Shown: positions 42,133 through 51,126 of the stretch, one piece after another
Numbering within the stretch: position 1 is the first letter of the stretch
Layout of the letters: every line of letters begins with the position of its first letter
Assembly: GCA_964548225.1 (NCBI GenBank)
Contig: CAZJQP010000004.1
Location: 91,695 to 155,694, forward strand
Direction: 5' to 3'
DNA from: CALMEH01 sp964548225
GTDB taxonomy: Bacteria; Acidobacteriota; Blastocatellia; Pyrinomonadales; Pyrinomonadaceae
DNA length: 64,000 bases
Notes under the pieces: model-generated
The model's input: only the letters and a program-made list of their open reading frames with translations
What the model was told of the DNA's origin: nothing
The model's database searches: none
Program-made: the position numbers and the translations under genes

Positions 42133-44442
42133 ATGAAAAAATTATCTTTACTTTTTATTTTGACGCTCGTTTTTTGCGCGATTGTTTCGGCGCAAAAATG
42201 CGAATTAAATATTATTCCCCAGCCAAAATTTGCTAAATGCGAAAGAGGAAATTTCAAACTGAATTCTTCCACGAAACTTGTTGTTACAAGTGATGACTCT
42301 AAGAAAACGGCAAATCTTTTAAATGAATATCTGTTAAAGACCTATGGCTTTAACTTGAAAATTGTTGAGAATACAAACAAAAATCCGAAAAATGTCATTT
42401 TATTTAGTGATGTTGCTCCTTTGGTTTATCAATCTGAAGAAGGTTATGCGATTACGATTAATTCTAAAATCATCGAAATCAGAGCGGGAAGAAGTCAAGG
42501 TTTTTTCTACGGCTTACAAACTTTTCTACAACTTCTTCCTATAGATTCTAAACAGAAAATAGAAATTCCTGCCATTAGCATTTTTGACGCGCCGCGTTTT
42601 CCGTATCGCGGAATGCACTTGGACGTGAGCCGACATTTTATGCCGGTCGAGTTTGTCAAAAAATATATTGATTTGATGTCGCAGTATAAATTCAATCAAT
42701 TTCACTGGCATTTGACGGATGACCAAGGCTGGCGAATTGAAATTAAAAAATATCCGCGCTTGACGGAAATCGGGTCAAAGCGGAAGGAATCGCACGAAGG
42801 CAGATATTCGACCACGTTCAAAGGCGACGGCGTTCCGGTCGAAGGTTTTTATACTCAGGAAGAAATTAAAGATGTCGTTGCTTACGCCAAGGCGCGACAC
42901 ATTAACGTCATTCCCGAAATCGAAATGCCCGGACACGCTTCTGCCGCGCTTGCGGCTTATCCCGATTTGGGCAAAGGCTGTAAGGAAAATTACGAATACA
43001 AAGTTCAGCAAACTTGGGGAATTTTCAAGGAAGTTTTTTGCCCGACTGATGCGACATTTAAGTTTTTGGAAGACGTTTTGGATGAAACAATCGCGCTTTT
43101 TCCCGATTCGCCGTATATTCACATCGGCGGCGACGAGGTTTTAAAGGATTTTTGGAAAGAATCGGCGTTTGTGCAGGAATTGATGAAACGCGAAAATCTC
43201 AAAGACGAACACGAAGTTCAGAGTTATTTTATTCGGCGCATCGAAAGATTTGTTAATTCAAAAGGCAAAAAAATCATCGGTTGGGACGAGATTTTAGAAG
43301 GCGGAATCGCGCCGAATGCAACGATTATGTCGTGGCGTGGCGAAAAAGGCGGCATCGAAGCGGCAAAGGCGAAACACGATGTGATTATGACTCCGACCGA
43401 TTTTATGTATTTCGATTACGGGCAAGGCGATCCGCAATTTGAGCCTTTGAACATCGGCGGTTTCGTGCCGCTCGAAAAGGTTTATTCCTACAATCCGCAT
43501 CCGAAAGAACTTACCGAAGACGAAAAAAAATACGTCTTGGGCGCACAGGCAAACATCTGGACGGAATATCTGGAAAAGCCGGAAAATGTTGAATATATGG
43601 CGTTTCCGCGAATGCTTGCACTGGCGGAAGTCGTTTGGTCGCCGCTCGAATCTAAAAATTACGCGGATTTTCAAAAACGTCTGGGAAATCATTTTCCGCG
43701 TTTGGACAAACAAAATGTCAATTATCGGATTCCCGAACCTTTAGGATTAAAAAATGTCGTAATTGAAGATAAACGAAATAACATCTCAACTTCCGAAATG
43801 CTTAATCCGCTTAATAAAAATTGGAGAATTATTTATTGGCTTTACGATATTGAGCCGTCCGAAAAATCAACATTGCTTGAAAAACCAGTCGTTAAACCAA
43901 TCGGTTGGGGGCAAAAATTCAATCTGCAAACGATTGTAATCAATGAAAAGGGGCGCAAAAGTTCAATTTATGTTGCAACAATCTGGCGGCGCGATTGGCT
44001 GAAATCCGTCGAAAATTTTCAAAGCTCGACAATTGGTGTGAAATTTAATTTTTACAAAGGCGAATTCAAATCGGTCAAAGATTTTGAAAATCTCACGCCG
44101 ACGAAAACGGGCGAAATGAGAAATTTAGGCTTGCGCGATTTGGGCGAAAAAGAAAATTTCGGCGTTATTTTTGAAGGTTATTTGAACATTCCGAAAGACG
44201 AAATTTACGAATTTTGGGTTGAATCGAAGGACGGCGCGGTTTTGCAGATTGGTGATGAAACGGTTGTTGATTTGGACGGCATTCATCCGAAGAAAAACAC
44301 TTCGGGCGATGTGCCTTTGCGGGCAGGTTTTCATCGTGTTCGTCTGAAATTTTTCCAAACAACGGGCGAACTTTCACTAAACATACGTTTCGGCATCAAA
44401 CATCAGCCGTCGCGTGGTTTGGGTGGTTTATTGTTTTATTAA
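42133..44442 (+). CDS. Secreted beta-N-acetylhexosaminidase (GH20) with PA14-like C-terminus
   Basis: 769 residues with a signal peptide (MKKLSLLFILTLVFCAIVSA). A GH20b domain (30-150) precedes the catalytic barrel with YRGMHLDVSRHFMP, FHWHLTDDQGWRIEIK and the Asp334-Glu335 catalytic pair in HIGGDEV. The WDEILEGG and LGAQANIWTEY segments also match. The final 110 residues (KDEIYEFWVESKDGAVLQIG, RAGFHRVRLKFF) resemble a PA14 carbohydrate-binding fold. It removes terminal GlcNAc/GalNAc from glycans outside the cytoplasm. First gene of a glycan-degradation series. Confidence 0.93.
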   Translation: MKKLSLLFILTLVFCAIVSAQKCELNIIPQPKFAKCERGNFKLNSSTKLVVTSDDSKKTANLLNEYLLKTYGFNLKIVENTNKNPKNVILFSDVAPLVYQSEEGYAITINSKIIEIRAGRSQGFFYGLQTFLQLLPIDSKQKIEIPAISIFDAPRFPYRGMHLDVSRHFMPVEFVKKYIDLMSQYKFNQFHWHLTDDQGWRIEIKKYPRLTEIGSKRKESHEGRYSTTFKGDGVPVEGFYTQEEIKDVVAYAKARHINVIPEIEMPGHASAALAAYPDLGKGCKENYEYKVQQTWGIFKEVFCPTDATFKFLEDVLDETIALFPDSPYIHIGGDEVLKDFWKESAFVQELMKRENLKDEHEVQSYFIRRIERFVNSKGKKIIGWDEILEGGIAPNATIMSWRGEKGGIEAAKAKHDVIMTPTDFMYFDYGQGDPQFEPLNIGGFVPLEKVYSYNPHPKELTEDEKKYVLGAQANIWTEYLEKPENVEYMAFPRMLALAEVVWSPLESKNYADFQKRLGNHFPRLDKQNVNYRIPEPLGLKNVVIEDKRNNISTSEMLNPLNKNWRIIYWLYDIEPSEKSTLLEKPVVKPIGWGQKFNLQTIVINEKGRKSSIYVATIWRRDWLKSVENFQSSTIGVKFNFYKGEFKSVKDFENLTPTKTGEMRNLGLRDLGEKENFGVIFEGYLNIPKDEIYEFWVESKDGAVLQIGDETVVDLDGIHPKKNTSGDVPLRAGFHRVRLKFFQTTGELSLNIRFGIKHQPSRGLGGLLFY

Positions 44443-44499
44443 TACGCTTTACACAAAATACGAATTTCGTTTTTGTCGCTGAAAGCGACTTAAAAAATT

Positions 44500-45825
44500 A
44501 TGAGCAAAATATCAAGACGCGATTTATTCAAAACCGGCGCGGCGGCGACGATTGCCGCGACTTTAACAAATTCGGCGGAAGCCAAATCTAAATCAAAAAC
44601 GATGATTGGCGTTCCGTTTGAAAAACGCGAAAAAGTCAGATTCGGGATTATCGGTTGCGGCGAGCGCGGGAAATCAATGATAAATGATTTTTTGGGAGTC
44701 GAAAACCTTGAAATCAAAGCACTTTGCGATAACGTCAAAGCGAACGCCGAAGAATGCAAAACGATTATCGAGAAAAAGTCGCGCCCAACGCCTGCGCTTT
44801 ACACAGACGGCGATTTTGCGTTTCAAAAGATGGTTGAGCGCGATGACATTGATTTTGTTTATATCGCCACGCCTTGGGAATGGCACGCACGGCAATCAAT
44901 CGCCGCGATGGAAGAGGGAAAGCACGTTGGCGTTGAAGTTCCGATGGCGACGACGATGCAGGATTTATGGAAAATCGTTGATGTTTCCGAAAGGACGCGA
45001 AAGCATTGTGTAATGCTCGAAAATTGTTGTTTTAATTACAACGAATTATTGGTTTTGAATATGGTGCGCGACGGCGCGTTTGGCGCATTGACACACGCCG
45101 AAGCCGCTTATATTCACGATTTGCGTTGGATTGTCAACGAAGGCAGAAGCGAAGGACTTTGGCGGCGCGGTTGGCATACAAAGGTTAATGGAAATCTTTA
45201 TCCGACACACGGACTTGGACCTGTGGCGAATTATCTTGACATCAATCGCGGCGACAAATTCGATTATCTGGTTTCAATGTCTTCGCCGCAAAAATCTTTG
45301 GACGTTTACCGCGAAAAGACAGAGAAAAAAGATTCGCCGAAATGGAAGGAAAAATACGTCTGCGGCGATATGAATACTTCGATGATTAAGACCGCAAAAG
45401 GCGTTTCGATTATGCTTCAACACGATGTCGTAACGCCGCGTCCATACACGCGCCACAATCATATTCAAGGCACGAAAGGAGCATTTACCGATTTTCCGGC
45501 GCGGCTTTATCTCGACGGACAAGAAGGCGGACACCGTTGGACAAATCTCGATAAAGTCAAAGCAACGCACGAACATTGGCTCTGGAAAAAGCTCGGCGAA
45601 AAAGCCCGTGGCGCGGGACACGGCGGAATGGATTTTATAATGGCTTGGCGCATCGTCCAATATTTTAACGAAGGTTTAATTCCCGACATTGACGTTTACG
45701 ACGGCGCGGCATGGTCTGCACCTTTTCCGATGAGCGCGGAATCGGTGGCGAAAGGTTCGATGCCGATAAAATTTCCCGATTTTACACGCGGAAAATGGAT
45801 GGAAAAGCGCGACACTTTGGCTTGA
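44500..45825 (+). CDS. GH109-like Gfo/Idh/MocA oxidoreductase with Tat signal
   Basis: 441 residues. The N-terminus MSKISRRDLFKTGAAATIAA is a twin-arginine signal, so the folded protein with bound NAD is exported. The Rossmann motif GIIGCGERGKSM, EKHVGxExP-like GKHVGVEVPMATT, and C-terminal GHGGMDFIMAWR, VYDGAAWSAPFP and FPDFTRGKW fit GH109 alpha-N-acetylgalactosaminidases, which hydrolyse GalNAc linkages through an NAD redox cycle. Its position between GH20 and GH92 supports a glycan role. The exact sugar is inferred. Confidence 0.85.
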   Translation: MSKISRRDLFKTGAAATIAATLTNSAEAKSKSKTMIGVPFEKREKVRFGIIGCGERGKSMINDFLGVENLEIKALCDNVKANAEECKTIIEKKSRPTPALYTDGDFAFQKMVERDDIDFVYIATPWEWHARQSIAAMEEGKHVGVEVPMATTMQDLWKIVDVSERTRKHCVMLENCCFNYNELLVLNMVRDGAFGALTHAEAAYIHDLRWIVNEGRSEGLWRRGWHTKVNGNLYPTHGLGPVANYLDINRGDKFDYLVSMSSPQKSLDVYREKTEKKDSPKWKEKYVCGDMNTSMIKTAKGVSIMLQHDVVTPRPYTRHNHIQGTKGAFTDFPARLYLDGQEGGHRWTNLDKVKATHEHWLWKKLGEKARGAGHGGMDFIMAWRIVQYFNEGLIPDIDVYDGAAWSAPFPMSAESVAKGSMPIKFPDFTRGKWMEKRDTLA

Positions 45826-45838
45826 TTGCTTTTTTTAC

Positions 45839-45930
45839 TTCGGAATAGGTGAAAAGTGATAAGTGAAAGGTGATACTGGCGCGTTTCTTGACCTCTCACT
45901 TTTCACCTCTCACTTTTCACTTATTCCGAA
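45839..45930. repeat. Hairpin bounded by TTCGGAATAGG / CTTATTCCGAA
   Basis: 35-base arms, 45839-45873 and 45896-45930, of GTGAAAAGTGATAAGTGAAA-type units with the same outer element as the hairpin at 40502-40595. Confidence 0.95.
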
Positions 45931-45960
45931 TGTAGCTTTCTTGAAACACCTTTAATTTTT

Positions 45961-48900
45961 ATGAAAAAACTTTCTTTCATTATTTTATTTCTCGCGTTAT
46001 CCGCCAATATTTTCGCGCAAAATCAGCCGAAAGATTACACGCGCTACGTCAATCCGTTTATCGGCACGGGCGGACACGGGCATACATTTCCGGGCGCGAC
46101 CGTGCCGTTTGGAATGGTTCAGCTTTCGCCCGACACGCGAGAAGATAATTGGGACGGTTCAAGCGGTTATCATTATTCCGACAAAGTGATTTGGGGATTT
46201 TCGCACACTCACTTGAGCGGCACAGGAATTCCCGATTATTGCGATATTCTTTTTGCGCCGACGATTGGCGAACCGGAATTTTTTGCCCGCGGCGGCGATG
46301 TCGGCGAAAACGGTTATGCCTCGACGTTTGACCACAAAAACGAAAAGGCTGAAGCCGGATTTTATTCGGTAAAATTGGACGAAGGCAATATTTTAGCGGA
46401 AATGACGGCGACGGCGCGAGTCGGTTTTCATCGTTATACTTTTCCCGCGACGAGCGAAGCAAATTTGATTATTGATTTGAAACACCGCGATAAAGTTTTG
46501 GATTCGGAATTGAAAATCGTCGGCAACAACCGCATCGAAGGTTATCGCCGCTCGTCTTCTTGGGCAAAAGACCAGATCGTTTATTTTGTTGCGGAATTTT
46601 CTCAGCCTTTTACTGATTACGGAATTTCGACCGAGCCGAATCAGACGGAGAAAATCGAAAAGGCGAAAGGCAATAATATCAAAGCGTTTTTGCGTTTTGA
46701 TGTCAACAAACCGCTTCTCGTCAAAGTGGCGATTTCGCCCGTCGGAATTTCGGGCGCGAGAAGAAATCTGCAAGCCGAAATTCCGCATTGGAATTTTGAA
46801 AAAGTCCGCACGGACGCGAAAAATCTATGGAACAAAGAACTTTCACAAATCGAAGTTTCGGGCGGAACCGATGACCAACTGACGACATTTTACACCGCGC
46901 TTTATCACACCAAAATTCAGCCGAATCTTTATCAGGATTTCGATAAAAGCTATCTCGGATTGGACAAAAAAGTTCATACCGCAACGGATTTTACGAATTA
47001 CACAGTTTTCTCGCTCTGGGACACATTTCGCGCCGCGCATCCGCTTTATACGATTACCGACCAAAAGCGAACCGCCGATTTTATCAACACTTTCATCAAA
47101 CAATACGAACAAGGCGGACGGCTTCCCGTCTGGGAACTCGCGGCAAACGAAACCGATACGATGATTGGCTATCACGCGGTTTCCGTCATCGCCGACGCAA
47201 TGGCGAAAGGCATCAAAGGCTTCGATTACGAAAAGGCGTATCAAGCCTCAAAACATTCGGCAGAACTCGACCATTTCGGTTTGTCGGCTTACAAACGGCG
47301 CGGCTATATTTCGATGGAAGATGAAAACGAAGGCGTTTCAAAAACGCTCGAATATGCTTACAACGATTTTTGTATCGCGGAGATGGCAAAAATATTGATT
47401 CTCCAAAGACGGAGCGAAAAAAATCCAGACGACTATATCAAAGAAAAAATCGCGGACTATGAACGATATACGAAACGCGCTCAACAATTTGAAAACTATT
47501 TTGATTCTGAAACAGGTTTTATGCGCCCCAGACAAAACGGCGGATTCGTCAAGCCGTTTGCGCCGCAGGAAGTAACATTTCATTTCACGGAAGGAAATAG
47601 TTGGGTTTATTCATTTTTTATTCCGCAAGATGTTCTGCGAATGGTTCAGCTTTACGGAGGACGAACAAAATTTGCCCGAAAACTCGACGAGCTTTTCACA
47701 ACCGACGTTAAACTCTCAGGGCGCGAACAGCCTGATATTACGGGCTTAATCGGTCAATACGCCCACGGCAACGAGCCTTCGCACCACATCGCTTATTTGT
47801 ATAACTACGCAGACGAACCTTGGAAAACACAAATGTATGTCCGCAAAATTTTGGATGAATTTTACAAAAATGCGCCCGACGGTTTGATTGGAAACGAAGA
47901 TTGCGGTCAGATGTCGGCGTGGTATATTTTGAGCGCGTCCGGTTTTTATCCCGTAACGCCCGGACGAACTCGTTATGATTTGGGAACTCCGCTTTTCAAA
48001 GAAGTCAAATACAATCTGGAAAACGGAAAAACATTTATCATCAAAGCTCCGAATGTTTCCGCAAAAAACTTTTACATAAAATCCGTCAAATTAAACGGAA
48101 AAAATATTCTCACCACACCGCAAATCAATCACGAAGATATTATGCGTGGCGGTGTTTTGGAATTTGAAATGGCTGACGCGCCTGTCAAAAGTGCTTTTTT
48201 TAATCTTTGCGGTCGTGGTCTTATAAATTGCAAAAGAAGAGAAATTAACACTCCATTTGTTGCCGTTCCGATAATTGAAAGCGATTCGAGAGTTTTCAGC
48301 AACCAAGCGACAGTTTCGATTAAAACACATTCTCAATACACGAAAATTTATTACACGACCGACGGAAGCGAACCGACTGTTAATTCGTCTGAATATAAAA
48401 ATCCGTTCGTCATTGACAAAACAACCGTCGTAAAAGCGATTGCCGTCAACAACAGAGAAAAAAGTCTCATTTCCGAGGCGAAATTTTCCAAAAAACCGAA
48501 CGATTGGACGGTCAAATTATTTTCAAAATACAACCGCCAATACACCGGCGGCGGCGATGAAGGTTTGATTGACGGCATTCGCGGGACGACGAATTTTGCT
48601 TCGGGCGAATGGCAAGGCTATCAGGCGCAAGATTTTATTGCGGTCATTGATTTGCAACGCGAAACCGAAATAAAACGGCTCGGCGGCGGATTTTTGCAGG
48701 TTGCGCGTTCGTGGATTTGGATGCCGACGCAAATTGAGTTTGAAGTTTCAAACGATAACGTAAATTTTACAAAAGTCGCCGAAATCAAAACCGATATTTC
48801 GCCCGAAGATATGGAACATAAAATCCGCGATTATTTCCAAAACATCACGCCGACAAAAGCGCGTTATGTCCGCGTCAAAGCTATAAATTTAGGAAAAATT

Positions 48901-48966
48901 CCGGCGTGGCATCCGGGCGCGGGCTTTGATGCGTTTATTTTTGTGGACGAGATTTTTATTGATTGA
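45961..48966 (+). CDS. Secreted GH92 alpha-mannosidase with chitobiase-like and F5/8-like C-terminal domains
   Basis: 1001 residues with a signal peptide (MKKLSFIILFLALSANIFA). The GH92 N-terminal beta domain begins with NPFIGTGGHGHTFPGATVPF. The catalytic barrel contains YSLWDTFRAAHPL-like (FSLWDTFRAAHPLY), FTEGNSWVYSFF and GNEDCGQMSAWYIL. The tail holds an HEX_C-like module (YYTTDGSEPTVNSSEY) and a discoidin-like module. GH92 enzymes are exo-acting calcium-dependent alpha-mannosidases, many acting on N-glycans. With GH20 and GH109-like neighbours it suggests glycoprotein glycan use. Confidence 0.93.
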   Translation: MKKLSFIILFLALSANIFAQNQPKDYTRYVNPFIGTGGHGHTFPGATVPFGMVQLSPDTREDNWDGSSGYHYSDKVIWGFSHTHLSGTGIPDYCDILFAPTIGEPEFFARGGDVGENGYASTFDHKNEKAEAGFYSVKLDEGNILAEMTATARVGFHRYTFPATSEANLIIDLKHRDKVLDSELKIVGNNRIEGYRRSSSWAKDQIVYFVAEFSQPFTDYGISTEPNQTEKIEKAKGNNIKAFLRFDVNKPLLVKVAISPVGISGARRNLQAEIPHWNFEKVRTDAKNLWNKELSQIEVSGGTDDQLTTFYTALYHTKIQPNLYQDFDKSYLGLDKKVHTATDFTNYTVFSLWDTFRAAHPLYTITDQKRTADFINTFIKQYEQGGRLPVWELAANETDTMIGYHAVSVIADAMAKGIKGFDYEKAYQASKHSAELDHFGLSAYKRRGYISMEDENEGVSKTLEYAYNDFCIAEMAKILILQRRSEKNPDDYIKEKIADYERYTKRAQQFENYFDSETGFMRPRQNGGFVKPFAPQEVTFHFTEGNSWVYSFFIPQDVLRMVQLYGGRTKFARKLDELFTTDVKLSGREQPDITGLIGQYAHGNEPSHHIAYLYNYADEPWKTQMYVRKILDEFYKNAPDGLIGNEDCGQMSAWYILSASGFYPVTPGRTRYDLGTPLFKEVKYNLENGKTFIIKAPNVSAKNFYIKSVKLNGKNILTTPQINHEDIMRGGVLEFEMADAPVKSAFFNLCGRGLINCKRREINTPFVAVPIIESDSRVFSNQATVSIKTHSQYTKIYYTTDGSEPTVNSSEYKNPFVIDKTTVVKAIAVNNREKSLISEAKFSKKPNDWTVKLFSKYNRQYTGGGDEGLIDGIRGTTNFASGEWQGYQAQDFIAVIDLQRETEIKRLGGGFLQVARSWIWMPTQIEFEVSNDNVNFTKVAEIKTDISPEDMEHKIRDYFQNITPTKARYVRVKAINLGKIPAWHPGAGFDAFIFVDEIFID

Positions 48967-49006
48967 TTTTGACCGGAAAAAAGTTTATCTTCAAAATCAT
49001 CGGTTG

Positions 49007-49049
49007 TGTGATTTAAATCATAATTTTTTTGTAGTTCACGGCTTATAAT
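49007..49049 (+). promoter_or_regulatory. CRP/FNR-type site and -10 element of nrfHA
   Basis: TGTGATTTAAATCATA (49007-49022) is a near-perfect CRP/FNR-type dyad (core TGATTTAAATCA). A TATAAT lies at 49044-49049. With a start about 7 bases later the dyad centre is near -41.5, the class II activator position. No good -35 hexamer is seen, as expected for an activated promoter. Confidence 0.65.
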
Positions 49050-49059
49050 TTTCCTGAAA

Positions 49060-49518
49060 GTGAAAATTCAAACCTTAAAACTCATCGTCGTCGGAACCGC
49101 CATCGGGTTGGCGTTGGGCATCGGTATTTATACTTTTGTTTATGCGAAAGGTTATTCGTATATGAGCAATAATCCGGCGGCGTGCGCCAATTGCCATATT
49201 ATGAATGAGCAATATGACGGTTGGATTAAGTCGAGTCATAAAAATGTAGCGACCTGCAACGACTGTCATACACCACACGATTTTGTCGGTAAATATTACA
49301 CCAAAGCCTCAAACGGATTCTGGCATTCTTATTATTTTACGCTCGGCGGTTTTCACGAACCGATTCAGGAAGGCGAACGAAGTCGCCGAATTACCGAACA
49401 ATCCTGCCGCCACTGTCATCAAACGATGGTCGAATCAATTACGGTTTCGCATAATCAGGAGTTTAACGAAGAAGTTTCGTGCATTCGCTGTCACCGCTCG
49501 GTCGGACATCAGCATTAG
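49060..49518 (+). CDS. nrfH: Cytochrome c nitrite reductase small subunit (quinol dehydrogenase)
   Basis: 152 residues from a GTG at 49060. One N-terminal membrane helix (LIVVGTAIGLALGIGIYTFVY) is followed by four CxxCH haem motifs: CANCH, CNDCH, CRHCH and CIRCH, the NapC/NirT-family NrfH layout. It oxidises menaquinol and passes electrons to NrfA. No Shine-Dalgarno precedes the GTG; with the promoter placed as above, the transcript would have almost no leader. nrfA follows after 15 nt. Confidence 0.93.
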   Translation: MKIQTLKLIVVGTAIGLALGIGIYTFVYAKGYSYMSNNPAACANCHIMNEQYDGWIKSSHKNVATCNDCHTPHDFVGKYYTKASNGFWHSYYFTLGGFHEPIQEGERSRRITEQSCRHCHQTMVESITVSHNQEFNEEVSCIRCHRSVGHQH

Positions 49519-49533
49519 CGAGGTAAAAAAAGA

Positions 49534-51015
49534 ATGGAAAATGAAGACAAAACAACGGTTAAAGAACAAGTGGAAGAACCGAAAAAAGAGGAAAAGACGG
49601 AGAAAAAATCACGCGCTTACGGCTTAAAAGTAGTTGTTTTGGTTGCTTTTGTTGCCTTTGCGGTAACGATTTTGGGCGTTGCGCTTCTGACAAATATTAT
49701 TGAGCGCAAAAACGAAGCTCGAAATCCTTTTTATCGCGTCGTCGAATTAACGGATGATACGGTTGACCCGGCAATCTGGGGTAAAAATTTTCCGCTTCAA
49801 TATGATGGTTATCGTCGAACGGTTGACCAAAAACGCACACGCTACGGTGGAAGCGAGGCGTTAGTGCATTCGCCAACGCAATCAGACCCGCGACTTTACA
49901 CAGCGCAGTCGCGTCTCGAAGAAGATCCGCGTTTGAAAACAATGTGGGATGGCTATGCTTTTGCGGTTGATTTTCGTGAGGAACGCGGACACGCTTTTAT
50001 GCTCGAAGACCAGCAATTTACAGAGCGTCAAAATGTCGTCAAACAACCCGGAAGCTGCATAAATTGCCACGCTTCGGCTTATACGGCTTATAAAAAACTT
50101 GGCGAAGGCGATATTTTCAAAGGTTTTTCTGCACTCAATAAAATGCCATATTTCGAAGCGCGAAAGGAAGTTTCGCATCCGGTTTCGTGTATTGACTGCC
50201 ACGATTCGCAAACGATGCAGTTGCGTGTAACGCGACCGGCATTTATGGAAGGAATCAAGGTTTACAAGGCTTCGCAAGGCGTTCAAAATTACGATGTCAA
50301 CCGTGATGCGAGCCGACAGGAAATGCGCTCCTTTGTTTGCGGTCAATGCCACGTCGAATATTATTTCAAAGGCGAGGACAAACAGCTTACATATCCTTGG
50401 GAAAAAGGTTTGAAAGTCGAAAATATCCTTGCTTACTATGATGAGGTTCAGCACAAAGATTGGGTTCATAAGCAAACAGGCGCGAATGTTTTGAAGGCGC
50501 AACATCCCGAATTTGAAATGTTTAATCAGGGAATTCACGCACGCTCGGGCGTTGCCTGCGCCGATTGCCATATGCCTTATATGCGCGAAGGCGCGATGAA
50601 AATCAGCGATCATCACGTTCGTAGTCCGCTTCTAAACATCAATCAGTCTTGTCAAACTTGTCATAAAGCGTCAGAAGACGAATTAAAATTCCGCGCCGAA
50701 ACTATTCAGACACGAACCTTCAGTCTGCGAAATATTGCCATGGACGCGCTTGTGCAATTGATAAACGACATTCAAAACGCGAAAAATGCCGGAAAAACCG
50801 ATGCCGAACTTGCCGGAGCGCGAGATTTTCAGCGCAAGGCACAGTTTTATCTCGATTTTGTCGAAGCGGAAAATTCGATGGGTTTTCACGCTCCGCAAGA
50901 AGCGACGCGAATCCTTGGCGAATCAATAAATTTCACACGACTCGGACAAATGGCTCTGCGCGGCGAAAAAATTCCGTCGGCACAGCAAACAGCGATGATT
51001 ATTACTTCGCATTAG
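49534..51015 (+). CDS. nrfA: Ammonia-forming cytochrome c nitrite reductase, CxxCH type
   Basis: 493 residues with GAGGT upstream. An N-terminal membrane anchor (VVVLVAFVAFAVTILGVALL) is followed by five haem motifs: CINCH, CIDCH, CGQCH, CADCH and CQTCH. In classical NrfA the first, active-site motif is CxxCK; here it is CINCH, so histidine replaces lysine as the proximal ligand, as in the known CxxCH branch. HIHxRSGVACADCHMPY-like residues (GIHARSGVACADCHMP) and KISDHHVRSP are typical. It reduces nitrite to ammonium in the periplasm. A strong terminator ends the operon. Confidence 0.93.
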   Translation: MENEDKTTVKEQVEEPKKEEKTEKKSRAYGLKVVVLVAFVAFAVTILGVALLTNIIERKNEARNPFYRVVELTDDTVDPAIWGKNFPLQYDGYRRTVDQKRTRYGGSEALVHSPTQSDPRLYTAQSRLEEDPRLKTMWDGYAFAVDFREERGHAFMLEDQQFTERQNVVKQPGSCINCHASAYTAYKKLGEGDIFKGFSALNKMPYFEARKEVSHPVSCIDCHDSQTMQLRVTRPAFMEGIKVYKASQGVQNYDVNRDASRQEMRSFVCGQCHVEYYFKGEDKQLTYPWEKGLKVENILAYYDEVQHKDWVHKQTGANVLKAQHPEFEMFNQGIHARSGVACADCHMPYMREGAMKISDHHVRSPLLNINQSCQTCHKASEDELKFRAETIQTRTFSLRNIAMDALVQLINDIQNAKNAGKTDAELAGARDFQRKAQFYLDFVEAENSMGFHAPQEATRILGESINFTRLGQMALRGEKIPSAQQTAMIITSH

Positions 51016-51039
51016 TTCGGACAGATAAACTTTCTTTCG

Positions 51040-51072
51040 GGCGGAAACGTATCTCTTACGTTTCCGCCTTTT
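51040..51072 (+). terminator. Intrinsic terminator of nrfHA
   Basis: Perfect 12-bp stem GGCGGAAACGTA / TACGTTTCCGCC (51040-51051, 51057-51068) with a 5-base loop, followed by TTTTATTT. Confidence 0.92.
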
Positions 51073-51126
51073 ATTTGTGCTAAACTTTTGGCGAAGCTAT
51101 CTTCTATCATTTCAAACGAAAATATT

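Noticed and set aside
49882..50616. 244-codon minus-strand frame opposite nrfA
   Set aside because: It lies wholly antisense to a clear five-haem protein and shows no family motif; also the 192-codon frame at 55925-56503 and the 230-codon frame at 8957-9649 are antisense shadows.
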